Assembly (NCBI RefSeq): GCF_918797505.1 | Contig: NC_092800.1 | Coordinates: 4,278,001 to 4,342,000 of the forward strand | DNA from: Bemisia tabaci | Taxonomy: Eukaryota > Arthropoda > Insecta > Hemiptera > Aleyrodidae | Length of the DNA stretch: 64,000 nt | Direction: 5' to 3' | Part shown: in pieces, positions 53,413 through 63,853 of the stretch | Layout: each line of letters begins with the position of its first letter | How positions within the stretch are numbered: position 1 is the first letter of the stretch | The notes under the pieces: generated by a model | Databases searched by the model: none | Seen by the model: only the letters and a program-made list of their open reading frames with translations | Told to the model about the DNA's origin: nothing | Position numbers and translations under genes: made by a program

Positions 53413-53886
53413 TACCCGCAAATAGAGTACCTATATTGAGAAAGTATGGCCACTGGAGTTACCACCTCTGATTGGCTCAGCCATCTTAGACTGAATGGAG
53501 CCCTTAGGACCCAAAAATGGCTGACGCCATAAAGTTAATGTAATGCAAAATTATTCAAAATGTAGTTGTCTTTGCTTATCGTAACGAGAACTTTACCCAA
53601 ATGCACTATTGCGACTTTTTTACATATTTTTAAGGCTAATCGTGTGCAATTTTTGACAAAATTTTTACATATTTTTAAGGCTAATCGTGTGCAATTTTTG
53701 AGAAAAATGATCTTAGATGTAGTAAGGTTGGCAGCAAGTGCGGTTGGTGATAACCGTCAAAAGTTGGCAATGACCCCCCTCCCATCCTCAAAAACCAAAA
53801 CAAAGCACCGCCATTTTTGGGTCCTAAGCCTCTCCATGGGACCCAGTGGCCATACTCTCTTAATATAGGTACTCTACCCGCAAAGG
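53413..53886. mobile_element. Foldback with unique centre
   Basis: TACCCGCAAATAGAGTACCT and AGTATGGCCACTGG, TTAGGACCCAAAAATGGC at the left face CGCCATTTTTGGGTCCTAAG, CCCAGTGGCCATACTCTC and GGTACTCTACCCGCAAA at the right. The centre contains a 46-bp tandem duplication (53616-53701). Single copy. Confidence 0.75.
53616..53701 (+). repeat. 46-bp tandem duplication
   Basis: TTTTTACATATTTTTAAGGC followed by TAATCGTGTGCAATTTTTGA is present twice (starts 53616 and 53662), identical over at least 40 bp. Confidence 0.95.
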
Positions 53887-55044
53887 CCCTTTGGACGGCA
53901 ACGTCGGCGACGATGGGCGCTCGTCGGTGGCCGGTCGGAGGGCGGGTTGTTCGAATATGGTCAGCATGGGCCGCGCCGCGCTTCACCAGTCCGGCTCCGG
54001 AGACATTCTTGTCGCGCTGCATCACGCCGGCCCAACCACGACTCCACCGTGGCCGCGGCCGGCTCCAGGAATTTTATGAGCGCCTCGCGAAGCCGCCCAA
54101 GTCTGGATCCCGAACAGCGCTGTCGGCTGTCCACTGTCTCCGTCCGTTGGCCGGTAACGTCCGGCGTTGCTTCATACAATCAACCCCTGCTTCCACCTCG
54201 GGTAGGACGTCTAATAATTTTCGCATCCCTTGCAAAATCTAGGGGTGCAGACAATTCCACACCTCACGACCCCCGGATCGTAGCAAGCTGCAAGAAAATT
54301 TTGGCCTGTTGCAAACTTTTGCCAGAGCGAAAATGAGAGTTGTTTTTGTATAGAAAACGTCTCAAAAATCTCGATGAGCGCATTGGCAAAGTTTGAAATG
54401 CACTCCTAATTTTCCACAATCTGCCTAAGAAATGTGGGTTTTTGTAAGGCTTTCCGCCTCAAACTCGATACTACGGCTCAGGACAACATTTCGTAAGAGG
54501 AGTCGTTCCGTCCTACCCTTGCACGCTAGGATGCTACACAATATTCATCGTGGCTGACGCTGTCGCGCACAAATCGTGAGGAAGCACCGCATGGTCTTTA
54601 TCAACGCACATCTGAGTGCACAAGGGTTGAGTGGAACGACTTCGACTACCTTTACAAAATGTTCACATGTGCCGTAGTGTCGTTTCTGAAGTGGGAAGCT
54701 TACAGAGCGCATATATTTTACACTGATTGTGAAATTAAGGGCGTATTTTAGACTTTTCCGATGCCTTCATCGTGATTTTGGAGCCATTTTCGACAAGAAA
54801 TAATTCTTAGTTTTGCTCTTGTTGAAGATTGCAACAGGCCCGTTTGATAATTATTCTCATCCGTGGTCGCTGCGTGTAATTTTTGCATTGTATACGAGTC
54901 TCATTTTGCTGAATACTCTGGTCATTTCTATGATTTCTTTGATACCACACATTTTAACCTCTTGTCATTGTCAGTGTCAGGTGTATCCAAAGTTTTACCG
55001 AGCCTATTTCCACACTTTTCATAGCCTGCTATGATCAAAGTTAC
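53887..55044. other. GC-rich island (about 53880-54240) and unique DNA
   Basis: Four frames of 72-141 codons overlap on both strands between 53681 and 54336. Coexistence on opposite strands points to low stop density, not to four genes. No domain, TATA or clear splice pair. A CpG promoter region is a possibility. Confidence 0.4.
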
Positions 55045-55048
55045 AAAT

Positions 55049-55942
55049 GGACGTATATCTATCAAACGGACCTAAGCGCCATAGGGTGAGGAAGGTAGAG
55101 GGGGGCTTGGATTGGCGGCGAAATCGGGCATCCGGCTCAGGCCCGCCACATCCCATCTCGGGCCCTGGTACCAATTTTCTGGCCCCGGCCCCTAGCACAG
55201 GGGGGGGGGGGGGGTCCGGGGGGCCTTCCCCGGGAAATTTTTGAAATTTTAAATCTATTTGGACGCATTATGAAGCTCTTATGATGGAGATTTTCCATCA
55301 ATTTCTGCAGAATAATTACGCCTTTTTGTTTACTTTCAGCACCAAAAACTTTCGAATTGTTGCATTCAAAACATCTATAAATTTTTTTTTGATGGGGCAG
55401 ATGATAATTTTCAATTCTATGGGGAGCCGGGCCCCCTGGACTCCCCTTTCGTACGTCTATGGCAAGGAAGTTAAGCCATTGAAGTCGAGGATGCCAGAAA
55501 GGAGCCTCTTAGCATCCGACAACGGAAGAAAACGAAACACAGTTACTAAAAATATCATTCTACATATACTCAAAATCTTGAAAATCTCTAAAAAAGTAAG
55601 AAAAATTTTATAGTGCCCTAGCGTGTTTTTGAAACTTTATTCACCTTTTGCGGAATTTTTAGGGTAATTTTTTCACTTTTCCCTTCGAGACTAGGGTTAC
55701 ACATGAATTCGTAGTGGTTTGTCACCTGCGGCACGGGCCCCTCCAGGGCCCGGGCCCCGGTACCAAGGACCCAGTATCCCCCCCCCCCCTTGTGGCGGGC
55801 CTGATCCGGCTTATGCCGTCCTATACTCGCAATTCTTTTCCATGGCGCTTAGGTCCGTTTGACAGAACGCGCTATCCGGCATTCTAAATTCCTCGAAAGG
55901 AACTCAAATTGGCGCTTCGTTCCGTTTGATAGAAATACGTCC
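55049..55942. mobile_element. E-type long relative (894 bp), copy E7
   Basis: GGACGTATATCTATCAAACG at the left and TTTGATAGAAATACGTCC at the right, flanked by AAAT on both sides. GACCTAAGCGCCAT (left) faces ATGGCGCTTAGGTC (right). The interior has G13 near 55201 and C10 near 55780 in mirrored positions inside GGGCCC-rich arms, plus a 110-codon frame at 55281-55613 without recognised domain. No transposase recognised. Confidence 0.85.
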
Positions 55943-55946
55943 AAAT

Positions 55947-56437
55947 TATAAGCCAGGTCCGCCACTGAGGGTAGTCGAGGTTGTGAGGGACAGGGACACA
56001 TCCGCGTAGTGACCAGGGGGAGCACCCCCAGCCGAAGTATAATGGAGGCTCCAGAGGCCGGCAACGCGGCAAGTCTCCCCGAGTCCGGAGCACGACGCGG
56101 GTTGAGGCGCAGAGGTTTCCGCAAGCTCGGTCCGTCTACGGGTGATTGGCATCTACTTAAAATGTTTACATTTTCCCTCCCCCGCCCCGCTCCACCCTGC
56201 GCCCCTGCGCTCATCTAACGACTCCAATTGAAATTGCCATTGCAACTGCATCTCTGTCCTGGTGGAACCGGCCTTGCCTCCCGAAGATCGCCAGGCGAAG
56301 CACAACGGCCCGGCTCCGGGCTCCGAGGCTCCGACAGACGAATGGATGATTCGCCTCATTAAAATACCCCACCGGCTCCATTGCCCCCGACGGCCCCGCC
56401 GCTTTTCCCAGAGCCTCCAGCCGGCTCCCGACTCCAC
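55947..56437. other. GC-rich unique DNA
   Basis: Overlapping chance frames (68-121 codons) on both strands at 55849-56528. Nothing recognised until the L fragment. Confidence 0.4.
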
Positions 56438-57058
56438 CTCCGGGCTGATTATTGAAATTCATAGACAAAGCTATAGACAAAGACACACTGGAAAAAAACA
56501 CATTGGATCTAGAGTCCAGACTCTTTAAAACATCGACAAGAAAAAGTATTCTTGATTCAATCAGAATCTAGCTTAAATCAAGAGCCAAGCCTCTTAATTT
56601 AAGCGGATTTCGTTTGGATTCAAGCAAAAATCCGATTAAATCAGGAGTATTTTTTCTTGTCAATGTTTTTAAGAGTCTGCACTCTAGATCCAGTGGAAAC
56701 GAAAAAGGGAAAGAATCAAAGGTAAAACTGGTGCCTACTTAGCCGTCGACTTATCCGTAACACGGAATCTGCGGGTTGTTTGTTGAAATTGATAGATTTT
56801 TTTTTGTTTTTTTTTTTTGTTTTCTTTGGTCGTCATTTTTTAGGGGGAGTTTTTTTGGATTGGGCCGGGGTGGCTACCGCCACCTAGAACAAAGAAGGCA
56901 AATGAAGCGATCCTATTGGTAGAGCCTGGTGGTTGCAATGGACCGGCTCCCGACTCCATCTGCGGGCTGCTCACTGAAATTTATAGACAAATCTATGGAC
57001 AAAGCTATAGACAAAGACGTCAAAGGTAAAATCGAGTGATCCTATTGGTAGAGCCCGG
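56419..57058. repeat. Cluster of L-type ends, interrupted by A8 and by N2
   Basis: CCGGCTCCCGACTCCA then CGGGCTG occurs at 56419 and 56942, each followed by GAAATT-ATAGACAAA words; a third CGGGTTGTTTGTTGAAATTG lies at 56772. GATCCTATTGGTAGAGC occurs at 56907 and 57038. CTATAGACAAAG micro-repeats run at 56993-57018. This looks like partial tandem duplication of an L element. Confidence 0.65.
56486..56695 (+). mobile_element. A-type MITE, copy A8, nested in L
   Basis: CACTGGAAAAAAACACATTG to CTCTAGATCCAGTG. The right terminal T run has been deleted, joining TAGATC directly to CAGTG. It is inserted in ATAGACAAAGACA of L. Confidence 0.9.
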
Positions 57059-57572
57059 CAGGGCTGGATTCAACTAGTTGCCGCCCATGGGCCGCCTATA
57101 TTTTGCCGCCCCCTTCTCATTCGTTTTGAAACTCGATAAAAAACCATCAAATGAACGTGCCAGCGGGGGAGGGGTGCATAAGACGCATTTATACTCGTGT
57201 TGAACACATTTTTTGTGAAAGCCCTATCAACACTACTAGCAAAAGTTCACGGAGCTTTGCGCGAAAGTTAAGTTCCGTAAACCTATCTCTGTGTGGACAA
57301 GGCCTTCCATTCTTAAAGAAGGAACGAAAAAATTATGTAAGAACAAATATAAATGTGGATCAATGATTTTAACTTCCGCCGCCGCTCCGCGCAGACTGCA
57401 CCGTGTTTGGCGCAATGCGTGAAGTATTCCGACAGTCTTGTAGGCGCTATGCGTTTCACGCCGACCTCTGCTGAACGCACTGTGTTGAACGCAACGCGTG
57501 AAGTATTCACGCATGCTTGTAGGCGCTATGCGTTTCACGCTGACCGCACTGTTTGATGCAATGCGTGAAGTA
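57059..57572 (-). mobile_element. N-type element, rearranged copy N2
   Basis: CAGGGCTGGATT begins an N-type end, followed by GCCGCCCCCTTCTCATTCG and then the N1 interior in reverse, including about three TGTAGGCGCTATGCGTTTCA / CGCAATGCGTGAAGTATTC units. The far end is missing. A 130-codon minus frame here is built from the tandem units. Confidence 0.75.
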
Positions 57573-57771
57573 TTGGAATTGACCCTTGACCGATTTCTGT
57601 ATCGAATGTGAGGTTTTTTTCCAAACACTATTCTGCTTTCATTTCTCTTAATTTTGCCGATTTTTGGGTTTAGAATGATTCTTTAGACTCATGCGCAGGC
57701 AGGGGCTATCGTCCTTTTTTTTGCTGAAAATTCAAAATCTGCCGAGATTTTTTATCTAAAAGATAAAAAAA

Positions 57772-58830
57772 AAGTGACAAAAATGTATCCAAAAATGGTT
57801 TGCAGGGGGCGAGTCTATGGTACGTGTACACGTAAAATTGCGAAAAATCAAAATCTTGACTGATCCTTATTTCGAAATACGCGATTTAAGATTTTCATAG
57901 TAAATGCAACTTTTCCACTGATTTTGATCCGATTTTTTATTTATTTGTACATTGAATCGGTGTTGATCGGTTAACGTTTTCATTTTTCGTTCGATTCATG
58001 TCGATCATACATACCCTCTCGTTACACGCACACTTCCTTTCATACCCTTTTTTTTTTAACTGAAAAATTCGTCTTCAGCTGCGTCTGCGGCAATTGTTGT
58101 TACAAATATGTTGTGCGTGCTGGTTTCAGGTCATTACATACACGAATCTCTGAAGGCGTTTTAATGTGCGAGAGCAATTCGCCTTCAGCTGCAGCAATTG
58201 TTGTTACGAATATGTTGTGCGTGCTGGTTTCAGGTCATTACATACACGAATCTCTGAAGGCGTTTTATGTGCGAGAGCAATTCGCCTTCAGCTGCGTCTG
58301 CAGCAATTGTTGTTACGAATATGTTGTGCGTGCTGGTTTCAGGTCATTACATACTCGACTCTCTGAAGGCGTTTTATGTGCGCAAGTGGCGCACCCTGTT
58401 GGAGAACTGACGAATTGCTCTCGCACACAAAACGCCTTCAAAGTGTCGAGTATGTAATTACCTGAAACCAGCACGCACCGCATACTCGTAACAACAATTG
58501 CCGCAGACGCAGCAGAAGGCGAATTTTTCGGTTAAAAAAAAGAGTATGAAAGGAAGTGTGCGTGTAAAGAGAGGGCATGTATTCGATCGACTTGATTCGA
58601 ACAAAAAATAAAAACGTGGACCGATCAACACCGATTCAATGTACAAATTAATAAAAAGTGGATCAAGATCAGTAGAAAAGTTGCATTTACTATGAAAATT
58701 TCAAAGCGCGTATTTCGAAAATAGCACTAGCCAAGATTTTGATTTTTCGCGATTTTAAGTGTGCACGTACCAATACGCACCATGGACTCACCCCGAGTAA
58801 ACCATTTTTGGGTACATTTTTGTCGCATTT
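57772..58830. repeat. R-type palindrome containing tandem repeats
   Basis: Left arm from AGTGACAAAAATGTATCC and right arm ending GGTACATTTTTGTCGCA pair through GCAACTTTTCCACTGAT / ATCAGTAGAAAAGTTGC and ACGCACACTTCCTTTCATAC / GTATGAAAGGAAGTGTGCGT. Arms are about 85% matched by eye. The left half has three direct ~105-bp units, the right half one, so the central part is asymmetric. Frames of 66-114 codons here are translations of the tandem units. Confidence 0.85.
58068..58385 (+). repeat. Three tandem ~103-110-bp units
   Basis: Units start at 58068, 58178 and 58281 with TTCGYCTTCAGCTGC, each followed by CAATTGTTGTTAC, GTGCGTGCTGGTTTCAGGTC and CTCTGAAGGCGTTTTA. A 6-bp GTCTGC insertion distinguishes units 1 and 3 from unit 2. 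Confidence 0.93.
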
Positions 58831-58861
58831 TTTGTTTTGCTTCAAAACCACTGTGCCGGGA

Positions 58862-58918
58862 CTCATGCGGAATTTGAGATACACCCTTACGCCATAGGAG
58901 CAACGAATTGGACCAAGT
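58862..58918. repeat. Half copy of the GGCGTAAGGG foldback family
   Basis: GAGATACACCCTTACGCCAT then AGGAGCAACGAATTGG is the reverse of 24507-24575. Confidence 0.45.
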
Positions 58919-59235
58919 TCAGCAGGAACTTACCAGTTACCATGCCGCATTTTGAAAAGAGAAGAGTTTGAAGTAGTTTAATACAATTAGTCTTGCATCG
59001 TGTCCTGGCTAAAATTCAAAGTCGAGAAAACATTTTAAAGCCTGAAAGCACGTTAAACTTCACATTTAACATTATCTAAGTTTTATGAATAAATGAAACT
59101 TCAAACCTGAAACCTGGTTCAAACTGAAAGCGACTAGATGTATCTCTATTAAACGTGGCCGATTTTATGCGTAACGGCAAAACATGGGCTGCCAACAAGT
59201 AACCTTTCTGTAACAACGAAAATTGGATGGTAAAT

Positions 59236-59236
<1 letters not shown>

Positions 59237-59275
<39 letters not shown>
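59237..59275. repeat. T39 homopolymer
   Basis: 39 consecutive T; no retroposed gene recognised on the minus strand upstream of the corresponding poly(A). Confidence 0.9.
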
Positions 59276-59276
<1 letters not shown>

Positions 59277-59384
59277 ATTTCATGGATTAAAAAGATGGAA
59301 AAACGACGCACACAAAGTGAAAATTTGTTCATCTCTCATAGTTATCGCAGGTTGACATTAAAATCGATCTGCGTTGTAATGAAC

Positions 59385-59435
59385 CCAAATAGACGGTGAA
59401 ACTACGAGGTCACGTATCTCAGTTTGCAACGTTGC
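59385..59435. repeat. W-type end fragment beside E5
   Basis: GACGGTGAAACTACGAGGTC and CAGTTTGCAACGTTGC match one end of the W family. E5 begins immediately after. Confidence 0.5.
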
Positions 59436-59557
59436 AGACGTATTTCTGCCAAACGGAACTACGTACATTATGACGTGAGCCCTGTTGTGGATGTATTCTT
59501 ATGGATCTCAGGGCTCATGTCTTAATGCACGTAGTTCCGTTTGACAGAAATACGTCC
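59436..59557. mobile_element. E-type 122-bp foldback, copy E5
   Basis: AGACGTATTTCTGCCAAACG to TTTGACAGAAATACGTCC, again 122 bp. ATTATGACGTGAGCCCTG faces CAGGGCTCATGTCTTAAT. The flanks do not match, so one side may be rearranged with the W fragment. Confidence 0.88.
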
Positions 59558-59633
59558 AATTAATTGCGATAGGTCCTCAATATTTAAATTTCTCGCAGGA
59601 GGCCAATCGACCGCAACGAGGGAGGAGGCTTGT

Positions 59634-59792
59634 CAGCGGCGTGCATGGCGATTTATCGATTGATCTGCCCCCTTAAACCCATGGTAAAGTGTAGATAAAG
59701 AGGGTGCTCGCAACGAACACCTTGATAATCGATTTTTTACTATAGTTAAAATAAACAAATATCGACAGTCGATCATTCACGCCTCGCCACAA
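59634..59792 (+). mobile_element. F-type hAT MITE, copy F7
   Basis: CAGCGGCGTGCATGGCG to GCCTCGCCACAA, flanked by AGGCTTGT and AGTCTTGT, an 8-bp target duplication with one difference. ATCGAT words are retained on both sides of the CTCGCAACGAA centre. Confidence 0.9.
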
Positions 59793-60219
59793 AGTCTTGT
59801 CTCATTTGTTTCTTGAACGGATGAGCAACCCCCTCCCCTCGAGCGCGTGACACGAAATCTCTTACGTGAAGCCGTGATTAGAATACCGTCTATTGCGATC
59901 CCGGCAACACGGCAGGAAACAAACAGCTATTCATCTTAGGGCGGTAACAGGTGTTTTCCAGCAAATTGGACCCAATTATAAAAGACCACGGCGACTGCGG
60001 CGGGGGCCGTGGTCAGCCTTGAGAGGTGACGTCATCGAGAACCAACCGATATTTTCAACGACTTCGGTGGTGGAACTAGAGACGAGTCGAGATTCGATAG
60101 ATTCATAAGATTCAGTAAAATGTATCGATTCGGCCCCAATCGAGCGATCGTCCTCCCTAGATTGATACCTTCTCCCCGATCCTGGTTATTTTTGTTTCTC
60201 TCACTCACGCACCTGTACC
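59793..60219. other. Unassigned intergenic DNA
   Basis: Nothing recognised. Confidence 0.4.
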
Positions 60220-60227
60220 TCCGGTAC

Positions 60228-60391
60228 TGGTTGCGTGGCGTGCTTCGAGATATATCGATATTTCCCCATTTGAAGCTATGGTAAAGAATCGATAATCGAG
60301 GTGTTAGTTGCAAACACCCTGATAATCGATCCTTTTCCATAGGTTTAAATGGCAGATCAATCGATATATCGCAAAGCACGTCACGCCACTG
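60228..60391 (-). mobile_element. F-type hAT MITE, copy F8
   Basis: TGGTTGCGTGGCGTGC to GCACGTCACGCCACTG, flanked by a perfect 8-bp duplication TCCGGTAC. The left terminal CAG is lost. ATATATCGATATTTCCC and AATCGATATATCGC hold paired ATCGAT words. Confidence 0.93.
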
Positions 60392-60399
60392 TCCGGTAC

Positions 60400-61233
60400 T
60401 CTCTCGTTATCCTGTCTTCCTTGACGCAAATCCCAGCGACCTCGTCCGCGCTGTTGCCATTTTTCAAACCCCTTTAGCCTGATCTACATAACTTTTGCTA
60501 CGAAACTCACAAATAGTCGAGCGAAATGGCAACTTTGCCGAGCTAACAGTCTGCAGGTCTAGCAGTTACCGTGGGCATTCGTAGTCAAAACTTCGCAGCC
60601 AAATTGCCAGGATTATGCTATTTTCTCTCTTTCTCTCCTTTCGTGAAGGAAGACTAAATTGGGGTGGTAAGTATTATGATTAATTTATCATGTAGGAAAG
60701 AAATAATTACCACGTTCAAAGAAAGGGGGACACATTTAAAAAGCGCCTAAATTCACGGTCATGAATGAAGTCATCCAGGTCCCCACTTGGCTTTTTTTAA
60801 ATGACACTCATGGAGAAAGGGGGTGGGTGTCTCAGAATTTTTCTCAGCAGACGTTTAAATCGGAAAGGAAAGGGACGTTAGCCTACAGACTAAATTTTTT
60901 TAGACCAGCGATTTTCGTAAAGGTTAAAAAGTTATTTGATTTATAAGTTTTCTGTGAAATCGTATTCTCATCTGTCATTAAAGAGCTTCGGGCATGAGGA
61001 ATTGAAACTGGAAGGACAGCTTTTTCTCATAGCTACGTCTTTTGAACTGAGAGCTTCAAATGATCACATTACCACTTAGATTTGACAATTTTTGGACGTT
61101 TTTTGCGCCAGAATGTCACAAAACATCTCTCATCATGCTCAGCGAAACCTAAAGCTCGATTTTGAGTTTTTCGTTACGAGAATCCCTTTTTGCCTGGCTG
61201 GTGTCAAATAAATTTTCTGCGACTTATTAAAAC
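60400..61233. other. Unassigned AT-rich DNA
   Basis: Nothing recognised. Confidence 0.4.
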
Positions 61234-61492
61234 TGAGGGGCTTGGAGGACAAGGCGCATACGTGCAGTTTTTGAAAAAATGGAGGTATTAATCATTTCAA
61301 GTAAAACTAGTTGTCAGGCATATTCTGTGAAAAATTTTCTCCCAAATTCCAATTTTTTAGTATCAAAAAGTCAGTATGAACTTTTTTTCTCCACAAGGAT
61401 CCATGTAATTTCGAAACTTCAAACACGCATATCTCGAAATAGCAAAAACTGCACTTATGCGCCTTGTCCTCCAAGACCCTCAATTTCGGTCG
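61234..61492. mobile_element. J-type foldback, complete copy J3
   Basis: TGAGGGGCTTGGAGGACAAG faces CTTGTCCTCCAAGACCCTCA; GTGCAGTTTTTG faces CAAAAACTGCAC. Reference copy for J1 and J2. Confidence 0.9.
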
Positions 61493-61530
61493 AACAAACC
61501 AATATCACATATTCCCTTTGGAGTTTTAAA

Positions 61531-61762
61531 TGGACCTAGTTCATCAAAAAGGAACCAACCCACATTAAGTTGAAACTGAGAAAAAGAGGTTTGAAGTTTT
61601 ATACCTGCATAAAGCTCAGTGTAGAAAATAAACTTTAGCTCCTCTTTTCACAAACGTATTCCTTTTTCGAGGAGAAAATATACGCTTGTGGAACTCAAAA
61701 ACTTTCTTAACCCCATTTTTTTCGAAAATGCGGGTTAGTTTCTCTTTGATAATCTCGATCCA
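61531..61762. mobile_element. O-type foldback, copy O3
   Basis: TGGACCTAGTTCATCAAAAA and GAACCAACCCACATTAAGTT face GAAAATGCGGGTTAGTTTCT and GATAATCTCGATCCA. TTTGAAGTTTTATACC is the internal landmark, in reverse relative to O1. Confidence 0.82.
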
Positions 61763-62794
61763 TATCATCAATATTTTTCGATAGAATCAGAATTGCCTGT
61801 GGGTTATATTTTTGAAAATCCAGGTCAAGGTCGTTCGGAGGGTGTTTTTTTCTCTTCCTAGCATCACCGCTCTTACGTGCGTCGAGGGTACCGTTGCCCT
61901 ATTTGGTGACGCCGCCCTATATTCAATTTTTCCGGGTGATCGATGGAAAGATTATCGACTGGGACGAGACGACGGAAAACGGTAAAAATGAGAATGAGGA
62001 AAAAGCCGACGTGATTACACATTACACCCGGTCGTGATCGATGCTCCAACTTGCTCTCCTGCAACGTTGCTGAGCTGGGCGGGAAAATATGAAATTTCAA
62101 CGGCATCGTAACTGGGGTGTGAGACGATACGGGGAAAATATGGTGACATCGCAGTTTGGACGCGCCTTCAAGTGAGCTCCCGGGCTACCCGCTATACACT
62201 ATCTTCTTAACAATATTTTGATTAAAAGATCGTAGGAAACTCTGTCAGCTCATGTTGAGACTGTTTCTTGGTGTTTGATATTTTTGAAAGTTCACCGGGG
62301 CAAGAAAGCCTATTGCAAGATCAAGGAATTGCCCTGCTAATAAAAGTAATTAAAATAGTAATTGAAATAGTAAATTTTATCGAGAAACACGCCTTTCAAG
62401 GGGTTAGAATAGCTATTTTAACTTTGAAAATAGCCGTAATGTTGAACTTACAAGAATGAAGTTTTTCATTGGTCTAAATCTTGTGACGTCATGCGAGGCG
62501 ACGACCCACCGTTTCAACCACTTTCATTCCAATGTAACATTGCCTTCATCCAAAAGAAGTTAATTCATTTATCAATTAAAATATTTACTTCAAAGATCAA
62601 TAAATTTGCGCCACGACCGGAAAACATCACCCCTATTCACAATTATGACCTGGAATTTGCATTCTAATTTGAAACGGAAGCAAAAGGAAATAATCGTTTT
62701 TGTCTCTTTCGGTATTTGTACTTTTTCATAAATTACGTACGCGCGGTACCTGAGAGTTTGATAAAACAGGGCTGTTTGTTAGTCGTCAGAAAAT
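61763..62794. other. Unassigned intergenic DNA
   Basis: Nothing recognised; a GC-rich short stretch lies at 61880-62100. Confidence 0.4.
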
Positions 62795-62857
62795 GAAGAA
62801 GAATAATAATAATAAGAAGAAGAAGAAGAAGAAGAAGAAGAAAGAGAAGAAGAAAAA
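62795..62857 (+). repeat. (AAG)n / (AAT)n microsatellite
   Basis: GAAGAAGAATAATAATAATA followed by about nine AAG units and imperfect purine repeats. Confidence 0.95.
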
Positions 62858-62997
62858 ATAAGAAAAACGGAAATATCAATCATTTTGAGTGTTCGGAGAA
62901 TCCCGCTGCTTTAGCCCTTGACTTGACCGAGTTTATTTTCTTAAGTTGCGTTTAAGTCTCCCCAGCCGCTCCTAGCAAAAACCACACATCTAGTTAA

Positions 62998-63154
62998 GTG
63001 GTTCGGCGTGGCGGGTCTTGATTGATCTGCCATTTAAACTTATGGAAAAGGATCGATGCATTCGGTGTTCACAACGAACACCTTACAAATAGATTCTTTA
63101 TCATTGGTTCGAATGGGAAAATATCGATTATTGATCATTCACGCCTCGGTACTG
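62998..63154 (+). mobile_element. F-type hAT MITE, copy F9
   Basis: GTGGTTCGGCGTGGCG to CACGCCTCGGTACTG. The left ATCGATTGATC is shortened to TTGATTGATC; GGTGTTCACAACGAACACC forms the centre. Confidence 0.85.
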
Positions 63155-63751
63155 ACGTAAAGTCATAGGTGTGAAGGTTTTTATTTGAGCTGCGAGAGGC
63201 TCTTTCTTAACAGAGCGTTTTCGACATGGTGCTTTGTGTGAGTTCTGTTAAGGATGTGTGCACATTGGGGTACGCATGTAGGTGATGGTTGGTTTTAGTA
63301 ACTACATTTATTTACAGGTGCCATAACACCTATAATTATTAACATCTTAAAAAGGGAAGAGCGATAGAAATGTGTAAAAAAAATAATAAAGACTAAAAAA
63401 TAATTAATTAGACTTGGAGACTTAGTTTTTGAACAGAGCCAGGGATTTGATGAAAACATTTCGGAAGTGAAGTATTGAGATTAGGAAGAGGAAAATTTTG
63501 GATCTTCTTGTTTTCCAAAGCGCTATTTCGCATGTAATTCTATCTTAGTAATAATTGTTAAAATTAACTGAAATGAATGTTTACAAAACTTTTAAAAGTG
63601 CGAGGTGGGATTTTCACGTGAAAAAGGTTGAAAAAGGTTTCCTAACTTGGATATTTTATCCGTATTTTTAAAAGAGCTTCTCTCTATATTTTACAAATAT
63701 TTTTTTTACTTTCCCTCAGGCATTCAGAGCTAGAGGTTCTTTTTATCCATT
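63155..63751. other. Unassigned AT-rich DNA
   Basis: Nothing recognised. Confidence 0.4.
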
Positions 63752-63853
63752 AGAACAGAGCCCAGACTCTTAAAAAGTTTAATAAGAAATAATACTCTTG
63801 TTTCAATCGGACTTTCGCTTCGAGAGCCAAACCTCTTATTTTAAGCGGATTCT
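63752..63853 (+). mobile_element. A-type MITE, degenerate fragment A9
   Basis: GAGCCCAGACTCTTAAAAAG, AATACTCTTGTTTCAATCGG and CCAAACCTCTTATTTTAAGC follow the A left arm and centre; both ends and the right arm are lost. Confidence 0.7.

Noticed and set aside
53681..54336. Several frames of 72-141 codons in a GC island
   Set aside because: Same reason: overlapping openness on both strands and no recognisable peptide.
57236..57628. 130-codon minus-strand frame
   Set aside because: Built from the tandem units and body of N2; the equivalent region of N1 does not preserve the frame.
58068..58385. Tandem units considered as a CRISPR-like array
   Set aside because: There are no unique spacers between short repeats; the whole ~105-bp unit repeats, which is an ordinary minisatellite.
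58113..58457. 114-codon frame with cysteine-containing repeats
   Set aside because: The peptide repeats come from the ~105-bp tandem units of R, and the period changes (110, 103) would break a selected frame.
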